From the NCBI GenBank assembly GCA_964019135.1, contig OZ025248.1, forward strand, positions 68,268,119-68,332,118: a DNA stretch of 64,000 nucleotides, in the 5' to 3' direction. Below are positions 1 through 11,572 of this stretch, piece by piece (position 1 is the stretch's first letter; the number at the start of each line of letters is the position of its first letter). The stretch comes from Arenicola marina. Its lineage: Eukaryota; Annelida; Polychaeta; Arenicolidae. The position numbers were made by a program, and so were the translations under genes. The notes beneath the pieces were generated by a model. The model did not search any database. It was not told the DNA's origin and was given only the letters and a program-made list of their open reading frames with translations.

Positions 1-502
1 ATGGGCGAGGTATTTTAGCAACATTTACAGTCAAGTCAAACAATAAAACTAGTTGAATCCGCTCTTTGTGCTATATCATGCGAGGCGTTTCTAGAAACCC
101 GAAGAAACCCACTGACACATGACGCCAAAGTTTTCTTTTTATGAAGTTGCCCCTAAAATAGCATCACCGGGAGCGTCTGTTTGACATGCCGTTTTATTTG
201 CGATTGGTTTACACTGAGCATTATGTGTATATGCCAACGGTTTTGCCGGATACAATGTCGCAGTTAAAAGTCTGAGAACCGTCGGGGAATGTCATGTTTA
301 CAGGCACGGCCGCGTGGAGGCGCCACCGACTGTAACGCGATAAGCAAGTGAGCAGTATCGTCGTCAGTTGTGTCTCCCTCTTTAAGAAAAGAAGAAACAT
401 GAAAAAAAAACCAGGGGGGGGGCTCTGAAAAGAGGGGGGGGACACCTATGCATTGGAAAACGGGAATCTTCCCCAAAAAGAAGAAGTTTCCAAAGAAAGG
501 TT
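1..502. other. Unassigned non-coding sequence
   Basis: I see no gene here. The stretch is ordinary mixed sequence that becomes poly-A and poly-G rich near 400-440, just before the first minisatellite. The short open frames on the - strand have no recognisable protein features. Confidence 0.5.
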
Positions 503-1985
503 GAGTTATTATTACAACGCGTACAGGATGTCAGAAGTCCCCAATGGAAGGCTGATTTATTATTACAACGTGTACAGGGTGTCAGAAGTCTCCAATCGAA
601 GGCTGAGTTGATGTTACTACGTGTACAGGGTGTCAGAAGTCTCCAATGGAAGGCTGAGTTATTATTACAACGTGTACATGGTGTCAGAAGTCTCCAATGG
701 AAGGCTGAGTTATTGCTACAACGTGTACATGGTGTTAGCAGTCTCCAATGGAAGGCTGAGCTATTATTACAACGTGTACAGGGTGTTAGAGGTCTCCGAT
801 TGACGATTGAATTATTATTACAACGTGTACAGGGTGTCAGAAGTCTTCAATGAGAGGCTAAGTTATTGATACAACGGATACAGGGTGTCAGAAGTCTCCA
901 ATGGAAGGATGTTATTATTACAACGTGTACAGGGTGTCAGAAGTCTCCAATGCAAGGCTGAGTTATTATTACTACGTGTACAGGGTGTCAGAAGTCTCCA
1001 ATTAAAGGCTGAGTTATTATTACAACGTGTACAGGGTGTCAGAAGTCTCCAATGCAAGGCTGAGTTATTGTTACTACGTGTACAGGGTGTCAGAAGTCTC
1101 CAATGGAAGGCTGAGTTATAATTACAACGTGTACAGGGTGTTAGAAGTCTCCAATTGACGGTTGAGTTATTATTACAACGTGTACAGGGTGTCAGAAGTC
1201 TCCAAAGGAAGGCGGAGTTATTATTACAACGTGTACAGGGTGTCAGAAGTCTCCAATGCAAGGCTGAGTTATTATTACTACGTGTACAGGGTGTCAGAAG
1301 TCTCCAATTAAAGGCTGAGTTATTATTACAACGTGTACAGGGTGTCAGAAGTCTCCAATGCAAGGCTGAGTTATTGTTACTACGTGTACAGGGTGTCAGA
1401 AGTCTCCAATGGAAGGCTGAGTTATAATTACAACGTGTACAGGGTGTTAGAAGTCTCCAATTGACGGTTGAGTTATTATTACAACGTGTACAGGGTGTCA
1501 GAAGTCTCCAAAGGAAGGCGGAGTTATTATTACAACGTGTACAGGGTGTCAGAAGTCTCCAATGGAAGGCTGAGGTATTATTACAACGTATACAGGGTGT
1601 CAGAAGTCTCCAATGGAATGTTGAGTTATTATTACAACGTGTACAGGGTGTCAGAAGTCTCCAATGGAAGGCTGAGTTATTATTACAACGTGTACAGAGT
1701 GTCAGAAGTCTCCAATGGAAGGCTGAGTTATTATTACAACGTGTACAGGGTGTCAGAAGCCTCCAATGGAAGGCTGAGTTATTATTACAACGTGTACAGG
1801 GTGTCAGAAGTCTCCAATGGAAGGCTGAGTTATTATTACAACGTGTACATGGTGTCAGAAGTCTCCAATTGACGGCTGAATTATTGTTACAACGTGTACA
1901 GGGTGTCAGAAGTCTCCAGTGGAAGGCTGAGTTATCTTTACAACGTGTACGGGGTGTCAGTGATTTTCAATGGAAGGCTTAGCTT
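503..1985 (+). repeat. 51-bp minisatellite with a 306-bp higher-order repeat
   Basis: About 29 tandem units of 51 bp, each carrying GTGTACAGGGTGTCAGAAGT, then a CTCCAATGGAAGGC-like segment and GAGTTATTATTACAA. Because 51 is a multiple of three, frames stay open on both strands and give 17-residue repeat 'proteins' that I do not believe are real. Unit variants recur with a period of six units: the variant containing CCAATGCAAGGC followed by a TACTACG unit occurs at about 949 and again at about 1255. The first units (503-600) and last units (1880-1985) are the most diverged, as expected at array edges. Confidence 0.92.
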
Positions 1986-2667
1986 ATTATGCACGTCAAC
2001 GTGACTGTCGAAATCGTAGCCAGTGCTCCCACATCCCAGGATTCTTATGTCTTACTGTTCCACAAACGAGATACAGGCCATCATTCTAAACCCGAATTAG
2101 CTCTGCGGTGGGCAATATCATGTGTCCAGTTTCTAAAAATGAATTTCCGCGATGAATCTCAAACATATTTTGCGTCGTATACCGGTTCTTTTAGATGGGG
2201 AACCCTTGGTGCTGACGCTTCAGACTGATAATAGTACATATCTATTGGGGAATAATATAATTTTGTGTGCAAGGTGTTATCTATTTTTGTTTTCAGAATG
2301 TTATGTATGTGAGTATGTATGCGCAACTAAGCGATGTACTTTTGCTCATATTGCAACATTAGTTGAAACGTCGACATTTTGTGTCAAATAAAGCTTTTAA
2401 TATTATATCCATGCGAAAGACATCACAAGACGGCTGCCGCCCGGTGGTAAAGTAAACAATAGCCGGACTATTCTAAGACGTTTATGCATGTGCCTCAAGA
2501 GCGCAAGGAAGCTTTGGTATTTCTCGGTTTACATAAGGTTCGCACAGTTTGCTCTGACGTGCATAATAGAAGGCCCAATAGATATAGGCGGCAGACTGGT
2601 CTCAAAGGCGTTTCCACAAAGCCTCGTAAATAGATGTGTCGAAACGGCGACCTGGCTCTCTACTACA
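1986..2667. other. Unassigned sequence between two arrays
   Basis: Single-copy-looking sequence. An AATAAA hexamer lies near 2386, but no exon or upstream coding sequence supports a gene ending there. The two overlapping open frames of 79 codons show no family resemblance. I see nothing else. Confidence 0.45.
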
Positions 2668-5600
2668 CCCCACCCTCTCGCCACTCCAACCCCCTCCTCT
2701 CCTCTCTGGCCATCCCCACCCCACCCTCTCCTTTCTGGCCACCCCCACCCCACCCTCTCCTCTCTGGCCACCCCACCCCACCCTCTCCTCTCTGGCCATC
2801 CTCAGCCCACCCTCTCCTCTCTGGCCACCCCACCCCACCCTCTCCTCTCTCACCAACCCCACCCCACCCTCTCCTCTCTGGCCACCCCACCCCACCCTCT
2901 CCTCTCTCACCACCCCCACCCCACCCTCTCCTCTCTCACCAACCCCACCCCACCCTCTCCTCTCTGACCATCCCCACCCCACCCTCTCCTCTCTCACCAA
3001 CCCCACCCCACCCTCTCCTCTCTGGCCACCCCACCCCACCCTCTCCTCTCTGGCCACCCCACCCCACCCTCTCCTCTCTGGCCATCCTCACCCCACCCTC
3101 TCCTCTCTGGCCACCCCACCCCACCCTCTCCTCTCTGGCCATCCTCACCCCACCCTCTCCTCTCTGGCCACCCCACCCCACCCTCTCCTCTCTCACCACC
3201 CCCACCCCACCCTCTCCTCTCTCACCAACCCCACCCCACCCTCTCCTCTCTGGCCATCCCCACCCCACCCTCTCCTCTCTGACCATCCCCACCCCACCCT
3301 CTCCTCTCTCACCAACCCCACCCCACCCTCTCCTCTCTGGCCACCCCACCCCACCCTCTCCTCTCTGGCCACCCCAACCCACCCTCTCCTCTCTGGCCAC
3401 CCCAACCCACCCTCTCCTCTCTGGCCACCCCAACCCACCCTCTCCTCTCTGGCCACCCCACCCAACCCTCTCCTCTCTGGCCATCCCCACCCCACCCTCT
3501 CCTCTCTGGCCACCCCACCCCACCCTCTCCTCTCTGGCCACCCCAACCCACCCTCTCCTCTCTGGCCACCCCAACCCACTCTCTCCTCTCTGGCCACCCC
3601 AACCCACTCTCTCCTCTCTGGCCACCCCACCCCACCCTCTCCTCTCTGGCCATCCCCACCCCACCCTCTCCTCTCTGGCCATCCCCACCCCACCCTCTCC
3701 TCTCTGGCCATCCCCACCCCACCCTCTCCTCTCTGGCCACCCCACCCCACCCTCTCCTCTCTCACCAACCCCACCCCACCCTCTCCTCTCTGGCCATCCC
3801 CACCCCACTCTCTCCTCTCTGGCCACCCCACCCCACCCTCTCCTCTCTCACCAACCCCACCCCACCCTCTCCTCTTTGGCCATCCCCACCCCACCCTCTC
3901 CTCTCTGGCCACCCCACCCCACCCTCTCCTCTCTCACCAACCCCACCCCACCCTCTCCTCTCTGGCCATCATCACCCCACCCTCTCCTCTCTGGCCACCC
4001 CACCCCACCCTCTCCTCTTTCACCAACCGCACCCCACCCTCTCCTCTCTGGCCACCCCAACCCACCCTCTCCTCTCTCACCAACCCCACCCCACCCTCTC
4101 CTCTCTGGCCATCCCCACCCCACCCTCTCCTCTCTCACCAACCCCACCCCTCCCTCTCCTCTCTGGCCATCCCCACCCCACCCTCTCCTCTCTCACCAAC
4201 CCCACCCCACTCTCTCCTCTCTGGCCACCCCAAACAACCCTTTCCTCTCTGGCCACCCCACCCCACCCTCTCCTCTCTCACCAACCCCACCCCACCCTCT
4301 CCTCTCTGGCCACCCCACCCCACCCTCTCCTCTCTCACCAACCCCAACCCACCCTCTCCTCTCTGGCCACCCCACCCCACCCTCTCCTCTCTCACCAACC
4401 CCACCCCACCCTCTCTTCTCTGGCCACCCCAACCCACCCTCTCCTCTCTGGACATCCCCACCCCACCCTCTCCTCTCTCACCAACCCCACCCCACCCTCT
4501 CCTCTCTGGCCACCCCACCCCACCCTCTCCTCTCTCACCAACCCCACCCCACCCTCTCCTCTCGCCACTCCAACCCACTCTCTCCTCTCTCGCCACCCCA
4601 CCCCACCCTCTCCTCTCTGGACATCCCCACCCCACCCTCTCCTCTCTGGCCACCCCAACCCACCCTCTCCTCTCTGGCCACCCCAACCCACCCTCTCCTC
4701 TCTGGCCACCCCAACCCACCATCTCTTCTCTGGCCACCCCACCCCACCCTCTCCTCTCTGGCCACCCCAACCCACCCTCTCCTCTCTGGCCACCCCACCC
4801 CACCATCTCCTCTCTGGCCACCCCAACCCACCCTCTCCTCTCTGGCCACCCCACCCCACCATCTCCTCTCTGGCCATCCCCACCCCACCATCTCCTCTCT
4901 GGCCACCCCTACCCCACCATCTCCTCTCTGGCCACCCCAACCCACCCTCTCCTCTCTGGCCATCCCCACCCCACCCTCTCCTCTCTAGGCACCCCAACCC
5001 ACCCTCTCCTCTCCGGCCACCCCCCACCCCACCCTCTCCTCTCTGGCCATCCCCACCCCACCATCTCCTCTCTGGCCACCCCCACCCCACCATCTCCTCT
5101 CTGGCCACCCCAACCCACCCTCTCCTCTCTGGCCACCCCACCCCACCCTCTCCTCTCTAGCCACCCCAACCCACCCTCTCCTCTCTGGCCACCCCAACCC
5201 ACTCTCTCCTCTCTGGCCACCCCCACCCCACCATCTCCTCTTTTGCCACCCCACCTACCCTCTACTCTCTAGCCACCCCCACCCACCCTCTCCTCTCTTT
5301 ACCCCATCCTACCCTCTCTTTTCTCGCTACCCCCTCCAACCATCTCCTCTCTGGCCATCCCCACCCCACCCTCTCCTCTCTGGCCACCCCAACCCACCCT
5401 CTCCTCTCTGGCCACCCCAACCCACCCTCTCCTCTCTGGCCACCCCACCCCACCCTCTCCTCTCTGGCCACCCCAACCCACCCTCTCCTCTCTGGCCACC
5501 CCAACCCACCCTCTCCTCTCTGGGCACCCCCCACCCATCCTCTCCTCTCCGGCCACCCCCCACCCACCCTCTCCTCTCTCTACGCCACCCCACCCCACCC

Positions 5601-6345
5601 TCTCCTCTCTCGCTACCCCAACCCACTCTCTCCTCTCTGGCCACCCCAACCCACCCTCTCCTCTCTGGCCACCCCAACCCACCCTCTCCTCTCTGGTCAC
5701 CCCAACCCACCCTCTCCTCTCTGGCCACCCCAACCCACCCTCTCCTCTCTGGCCACCCCACCCCACCCTCTCCTCTCTGGCCACCCCAACCCACCCTCTC
5801 CTCTCTGGCCACCCCAACCCACCCTCTCCTCTCTGGCCACCCCAACCCACCCTCTCCTCTCTGGCCACCCCAACCCACCCTCTCCTCTCTGGCCACCCCA
5901 CCCCACCCTCTCCTCTCTGGCCACCCCAACCCACCCTCTCCTCTCTGGCCACCCCAACCCACCCTCTCCTCTCTGGGCACCCCCCACCCATCCTCTCCTC
6001 TCCGGCCACCCCCCACCCACCCTCTCCTCTCTCTACGCCACCCCACCCCACCCTCTCCTCTCTCGCTACCCCAACCCACTCTCTCCTCTCTGGTCACCCC
6101 AACCCACCCTCTCCTCTCTGGCCACCCCCACCCATCCTCTCCTCTCCGGCCACCCCCCACCCACCCTCTCCTCTCTCTACGCCACCCCCCACCCACCCTC
6201 TCCTCTCTCTACGCCACCCCACCCCACTCTCTCCACTCTCGCTTCCCCCCCCCCTCCAAACCATCTCCTTTCTGGCCACCTCCTCCTCACCCTCTCCTTT
6301 CTCGCCAACCCCACCGCACCCTCTTCTCTATCGCCCACCCCCACC
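2668..6345 (+). repeat. C-rich 28-bp minisatellite, about 3.7 kb
   Basis: About 130 tandem copies of a unit made of CCACCCCACCCCACCCTCTC followed by CTCTCTGG. Two main variants differ in the segment before CCACC: TCTGGCCA or TCTCACCA. Lengths of 27, 28 and 29 occur. The + strand carries almost no G, so the - strand has closely spaced GGG/GGGG runs. Stop codons are nearly absent in every frame, which explains open frames of up to 878 codons made only of H, P, L, S, T, W and G. The 3' edge (6170-6345) is degenerate. Confidence 0.95.
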
Positions 6346-6419
6346 ACGCCCCCACCCACCCTCTCATCTCTCGCCACCCCACCACGCCCTTCCCCACCCA
6401 CTCCCGTTGACGTCATTCC

Positions 6420-6617
6420 CCCGAGAAGGGCTTGACTGGTGTTGAAGAATGGCGAGTCAGGAAAACCAATATCACGCCCGACACTCTGGTTCTTAGTTTC
6501 TAACGTAATATCACTGAGGGATGGTTGGTTGAAATCTTTATCCTGCAACCCCACAGACGTGACCACAGCGGGGCTCTAACCGCCGATCCACGTGCCGTTA
6601 GGCTCTCAGGTGACGTT
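6420..6617 (-). mobile_element. Truncated tRNA-derived SINE copy
   Basis: On the - strand this shares the 3' half of the tRNA-like head with the intact SINE at 28.57 kb: CCTGAGAGCCTAACGGCACG, then a GTGGATCG block, GCCCCGCTGTGG and a GCAGGATAAA block. The box A part is missing and the body downstream of the head differs from the other copy. It is either a 5'-truncated copy or a different subfamily with the same head. The downstream edge is uncertain and borders the C-rich array. Confidence 0.65.
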
Positions 6618-7195
6618 GAGGGTTGGTTTGTAGATCTAAAGTATGTCACATTAACATAAATGATTTTTTTCTGATATTCAAATAGAGGATGGTGTATTTT
6701 TTTCATTTGTTGTCATCTGTCAATTGACTCGACGGGCGTGGTTCGCGGACGTACAAGTGGTCCCCGCATCAATCAACTTGATGACAGGCGAGGGGCCGTG
6801 GCCCTGGGGCCAAAGCAGCGGTTGCCGTCTCCGGTAGGTCGTATGTATATGGTGTGAGACATGTTGACAATTAAGGAATTAAAAACATCCAATTGTGGCG
6901 ATTTAATCTAATTATTATACTCTTTAGCTATTAATTTTTGTTGCATGGCCATAGCCTAAAAAAATAACTAAAGATTATTATGTAATTGTCTAATATACAC
7001 AAAGGAAGTTTTATTTCCTCTCTCTGTTCTTGCTGTTGAGAATTATATTGCAGTTCTCAGTTGAAATAGTTGGCCTTAATTATTTACATTTTTTGTATCT
7101 GGCGAATGCGACGAATATCTTAATGTAGTCATACAATCCATGCGTCTTTTTTTATATATGTGAGACTCGCAAACTCGCGAAGCGAGAACGCGCGA
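6618..7195. other. Unassigned AT-rich sequence
   Basis: No gene, RNA gene or repeat recognised. AT-rich stretches around 6880-7010 look like ordinary non-coding DNA. Confidence 0.4.
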
Positions 7196-7199
7196 ATAA

Positions 7200-7418
7200 T
7201 CTCGCCCGCACATTCTCGCCCGCGCATTCTCGCCCGCACATTCTCGCCCGCACATTCTCGCCCGCACATTCTCGCCCGCACATTCTCGCCCGCACATTCT
7301 CGCCCGCACATTCTCGCCCGCACATTCTCGCCCGCACATTCTCGCCCGCACATTCTCGCCCGCACATTCTCGCCGGCACATTCTCGCCCGCACATTCTCG
7401 CCGGCGCATTCTCGCAAT
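7200..7418 (+). repeat. 14-bp minisatellite
   Basis: About 15-16 near-perfect copies of CACATTCTCGCCCG. Occasional CGCATT or GCCGG variants sit at the two ends. Frames are open on both strands because the unit has no stop codon; there is no reason to call a protein. Confidence 0.95.
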
Positions 7419-8480
7419 CAATCATGCTTTTTCGCCTCTCACATTTGTTCTCCTCGTCTTGAGGTTGGTAACATCCATCGGCACTGTTTCGTTATGTGTG
7501 ACTCTTGAATTATGATTGAAGATGGATGGGTTTATTTTGTAATCCGGGGAATTATCACACAGTGCTTAATAGAGCATTTCTAAATTACGACTTTAACACC
7601 TAAATTATAAACACAGAGAGCCCCGGGCGCCAGTCACCCCCCTACGCTCCCCCCCCTGGTATATCTAAGTTGAGGCTATGTGTAATATGTCACAGGTTTG
7701 TGCGTTCAATGTTCATATTGGCGTATTGCACAGTTTAGAGAACCAGAGAACGAATTCTAGTGACAGAAATGGCACCATGCACTCACTATTCATGCCACTG
7801 TTCATTTTAAGATATTAGATAGATTTTAACAAAAACAAGCTGATTGAAAAGCTTGAACATCAGTCGCGCGGTTTAAATCTGCCGACCCCGAATTTCATTT
7901 ATTACCCGGCCCAGGATTAGAAGCTTTGGATCCTGTAGGTGTCGTCAGTACCCAACAAACGCTGATCATACAGCAATGACAACGTTCTGCATGTAGCTGT
8001 TGCCAGTAACGAATGTTAACTTTGTAACATGTTAAGTTTTTTAACGTACAGTGCGCAAACAGAGGGTTGAACTACAAACAAATCGCGAAAGCCACTTATG
8101 CGTTCAACAGACCTGAACTGAAAATTTGCTGCAGTCCAAGACGGTTGCAGGTGGGTTCTCCCGTCTGATTGTGTCTCCACGACAGAAACCACGCTATGAT
8201 GCTTATGTTTATCGCCACCTTTATAAGTGATACTTCGCAATATAATAAACATAGATAACTAGGGATAGCGGCAATGTGTGTATAGTGGACCCCCTAAGAG
8301 TTTTTACCTGTAGTGATTGGTATAATATATTTAAGGCCTAATACTTTTGCAGTAACACAGTATAGCATTCATCAAAATAACTATAATAGCAGCATTGCGT
8401 TCTAAACTATTTAAAAAATAAATGACCCACTTCAAAGAGCGGAAAAAACAGGACATGGTCCAATCTACCAGCTCTGGAGG
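7419..8480. other. Non-coding sequence with one half of a dispersed repeat
   Basis: A segment near 7537-7600 (TAATCCGGGGAATT, then ACAGTGCTTAA and AGAGCAT) is repeated at about 8660-8730, so a short dispersed repeat is present twice. No convincing exon is visible in the rest. Confidence 0.45.
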
Positions 8481-8610
8481 GTAGGTTTTGTTGTCAAGAT
8501 GTAGGTTTTGTTGTCAAGATGTAGGTTTTGTTGTCAAGATGTAGGTTTTGTTGTCAAGATGTAGGTTTTGTTGTCAAGATGTAGGTTTTGTTGTCAAGAT
8601 GTAGGTTTTT
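8481..8610 (+). repeat. 20-bp tandem repeat
   Basis: Six perfect copies and one partial copy of GTAGGTTTTGTTGTCAAGAT. The lack of variation between units suggests recent expansion. Confidence 0.97.
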
Positions 8611-8999
8611 CGACTTCTCTGTCGTCTGAATACTAGTTTTAATAATAAGACGGTGTCTTTTAATCCGGGGAATTGTACATGAATACCGACCGTAAACAGT
8701 GCTTAACAGAGCATGTCTAATTTTTTTTTTCTCCAGGAATTCTTGAAAGGGGGGGGAGCACAATAAATTGTTCCACAAAAACCTGAAAACAAAACATGCA
8801 AAATTGCGTGTATATGCCTGAGACGCAGTGGTGCACGTTAGTCCTATTGGCACACTCTATAATCGTTGGTAAAATAAAGAATGAACACATAAACTACAAA
8901 GCTTGATGGATTGTAATATATAAGGGGAAGCAAACAGCATTTGAAAGGGTAAGCACAGCTATACCACATGTCTTAGGTCACGTACTCCCCTCGGGACAC

Positions 9000-9560
9000 G
9001 TCCATGCTAAGAACATCATCCAACCGGGAATATGACGGCTTTTCTGCTACCGTACGCACAGCGTAGTGAAAGTCATCGCATTCGCCGGTCGGCATTTATA
9101 TCAGCTGTTTTCTCTGCTTATAGGCCTCCATCTTTTTCTTTAAATGGTATGTTTGATTGTCAAGATATTTATCGATACAAAGTGGGTTCTTGTTTTCAGA
9201 AAACACCTATGATCAACTGTTGAAAATTATGCAGCTAAATATAAGTTCATACTCGCCTTTTGCGTAAGCCGTATGCGACTATAGGGGTACGGAAGATGGG
9301 GTCCAGCACCCAGTGTCAATTTTTCAAAATTCTCGATGTCCAATATCGATTTTTGGGTAAGTTTAGTGTCGTTTTTTTTCAAAAAATCGGTGTCGATGTC
9401 GGTTTTTCCGATCCTCAACGTCGGAATTTGAGGGTCAAATGTCGATTTTTCAAATATGCTTGTGTCGCGTGTCGCCATTAACTCCTTCCAGACTATACAG
9501 CGCAGAGCGAGCTAGAGTTCCCCGAAACACGCGCATTCCAGAATTTCTCCTGGATCGTTC
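9000..9560 (+). mobile_element. Dispersed repeat, copy 1, with a nested short element
   Basis: Parts of this segment match 60,240-60,530: TATACTCGCC-type TACTCGCCTTTTGCGT, then AGCGCAGAGCGAGCTAGAGT and CCGAAACACGCGCAT, as well as the CAGCT...TATAGGCCTCCATCT block. The copy here is split by the insertion at about 9282-9473. The family is not known to me. It is non-coding and the limits are approximate. Confidence 0.6.
9282..9473 (+). mobile_element. Short non-autonomous element, copy 1, nested
   Basis: It begins AGGGGTACGG, continues GGGGTCCAGCACCCAGTGTC with repeated TGTCGATTTTT-like blocks, and ends near TCGCCATTAACTCCTTCCAG. The same element occurs inverted at about 13,440-13,590, where both ends show AGGGGTCT inverted repeats. 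ACTAT sits on both sides here (..GCGACTAT / ACTATACAG..), consistent with a 5-bp target duplication. The uninterrupted counterpart at 60.47 kb supports insertion. Confidence 0.6.
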
Positions 9561-9624
9561 TATTTACCCGCTGGTCCAACTTACCCTATTTCCCCAAATA
9601 CAGAATGGAACGTCTACTATCTGA

Positions 9625-10715
9625 ACCTAGTCAACAAATTGGTTCAAAGCGTCATAATGGAACCATGCAAACGGATGACAATTTGAACAAATTCACAAAA
9701 TAACGAGAACGTCAAGCGTAGCTTGAGAAGGGAGACGAAAATCTGGGAATACGTGCAACTGGAATATATATAGCGAGTACCGCCTATGTGCATGCATTAC
9801 TGACAGAGTATAGGCCGCCCCCCCTTAGCAAGTTTTTTCAGAGAGCACCTCCCCCCGGTCGCAAGTTTTCAGAGAGCAACCCCCCCCCCCCTTGGCAAAT
9901 TCCTAGATGCGCCCCTGCTTTGTTGTGTCATGCATTAATAAAATAAGGTCGCTTACACAGTGCACGTTTAGGCCTGAATTATCATGAAATTCATATATCA
10001 TGAAATTCATATGATGCTACAGCAACATGTAATCCGTGTTAACCTAAAGACCAAGCGAAAAAAGAAATCAAATGTTTAATTAATATTAACATAGCGATTT
10101 GGAAAATAAAAAAATAAAATGTTGGTGTTTTAGGCTGTTTTTTGTGCACATTAAGGTCACGTTGTGCCAGGAAACCTCCCGGGACAAGAAAAGTAATTTA
10201 CGAAGAAAAATCGTATGGCATTTTATATCATGTACGTATACAATGCCTTTATTGCCGTTTGGGTAAAGATCACGCGCCCGTTACATGGGGTATATGTCCT
10301 CTTAGTCAATGCGTAATGCATTGCGGATTAAGTCACTGCACCTTCTGTAATTATAAATAATACTCTCACTCTTCTTGAAATATATAAACACTTAAACATA
10401 GATGCAAAAAAAGAAGAAGTGCTCAAACATGAAGCGGACCAGGGACACTCGTGACATGATGGTGGCCGGGGTGGGGGAGCAGGGGGAGTGGGGGGGGGGT
10501 GGCTGATGACGGTTCTCAGGGTCAGAGACTCCGAGGGTCACCCACCGGTATACGGTGTTAGGATCTCTCTTCATAGGGACCATGGAAACACGGCCATAAG
10601 CCACCACCCCCCCAGCCCTTCTTGGCAGGGGCCTCTGAGGTGATGTAACTCAAATCGTATTGCTTCACCTCGACCCTTCGACATCTGTACCTACATTAGC
10701 CTATATTGCTTCAAT
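9625..10715. other. Unassigned sequence with C-rich tracts
   Basis: Two neighbouring copies of a GCAAGTTTTCAGAGAGCA-like segment with poly-C lie at 9820-9900. A direct repeat CATGAAATTCATAT lies near 9984-10,012. A poly-G/CA-rich stretch is at 10,440-10,510. No gene is supported. Confidence 0.4.
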
Positions 10716-11133
10716 ATGAAAAACAATATTGTTTTGCTCACTACCCAATCCTATTTATACTCATATGTAATGCTAGCTGGGATAAACCTCAAAATCTTCT
10801 ATTTTATATCTTTTATTTACTTCTCTACTATTATAGATCACATATTCATTAACCAGGTAAGCAGTGTACTTTATGACAAGGCGCAAGGATTTGTTGGCGC
10901 TCTGATCTGTGCATGTCGCATTGGTGATTTGCTTACAACAGACAGACACCCTGTCGATCTCTCTGCAGGAATACGCCGCTTTAATAACTGCCATGAAGCA
11001 CATTGCCCCACTATAGCTAAGGGATTGGGACTCCAGTGTTCAGTGTTCATTTTTCAACATCGTTATAATTGTTTGGAACAATGGTGTCGCTGTCAGATTT
11101 TCGTGAAACACTTGTAATTTAATTTATTTTGAA

Positions 11134-11307
11134 TTACAAGTTAATTAACGTCTTTAGCGCACCCTCCATTTCATCAAGGATATATCCGTTCGGTCCTTCC
11201 TCACCCTTGTAGACGACCTGGCCATCGAGTGCCACGTAGAGTCTCTCGGGGATGGCATCGAACGTGCAGGCCGCCACGTCGGCCATGGTGTCCACCAGGA
11301 CGGGGCA
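11134..11307 (-). pseudogene. Iodothyronine deiodinase C-terminal fragment (- strand)
   Basis: Fifty-seven codons ending in TAA read CPVLVDTMADVA, then AIPERLYVALDGQVVYKG, then GPNGYILDEMEGALKTLINL. This matches the C-terminal end of iodothyronine deiodinases (family pattern CPVVVDTM...ALPERLYI...G.ILYKG..GPW.Y). These are thioredoxin-fold selenoenzymes that remove iodine from thyroid hormones. The catalytic selenocysteine region and everything N-terminal to CPV are absent. The frame stays open upstream on the same strand, but only because it runs antisense through the second copy. It could be a terminal exon or a 5'-truncated duplicate. The head-to-head junction with the + strand copy favours a broken duplicate. 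Confidence 0.72.
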
Positions 11308-11454
11308 GCCTGCACGTTCGAGGCCATTCCTGAGAGACTCTATGCGGTACTCGATGGTACTATCGTGTACCAGGGAGATACTGGACCCTCGGGCTATCAC
11401 GTGAACGAAGTAGAGACCTACTTACAGGAGTTCACGTCCAAACTTCACATTTAA
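11305..11454 (+). pseudogene. Iodothyronine deiodinase C-terminal fragment (+ strand)
   Basis: About 49 codons ending in TAA read AACTFEAIPERLYAVLDG, then TIVYQGDTGPSGYHVNEVET, then YLQEFTSKLHI. This aligns with the other fragment from the ACTF position onward (FDAIPERLYVALDG versus FEAIPERLYAVLDG) and has diverged in both DNA and protein. It lies head-to-head with the - strand fragment, sharing the codon-sized junction at 11,305-11,307. It lacks even the CPVLVDTM part. Both copies keep an open frame to a natural stop, so they have not decayed far. No acceptor or upstream exon was found nearby. Confidence 0.7.
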
Positions 11455-11572
11455 GAAATATATATTACAACCTGGAATGTCATACGTTCCAGATTGCGCT
11501 GCGCGTCCATTCGCCTTGACAGCATAATGTGAAGTTCGGTGAACGCCTGGACAGGCCAACAAGGCGGAAAGT

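Noticed and set aside
2380-2400. Poly(A) signal of an upstream gene
   Set aside because: AATAAA is present but only a minisatellite and short chance frames lie upstream.
2634-5272. Open frames of 784 and 878 codons rich in P, H, S and L
   Set aside because: They come from the 28-bp C-rich array, are open in several overlapping frames at once, and contain only repeat-derived peptide.
8481-8610. Possible CRISPR-like regular repeats
   Set aside because: Direct head-to-tail repeats without spacers in a eukaryotic genome; a simple tandem repeat.
10716-11117. 133-codon frame on the + strand with a hydrophobic start
   Set aside because: AT-rich, no family resemblance, no splice context; a chance frame is more likely.
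11308-11400. Extending the - strand deiodinase frame upstream to 11,400
   Set aside because: That part is the antisense of the + strand deiodinase copy, so its peptide is fortuitous.
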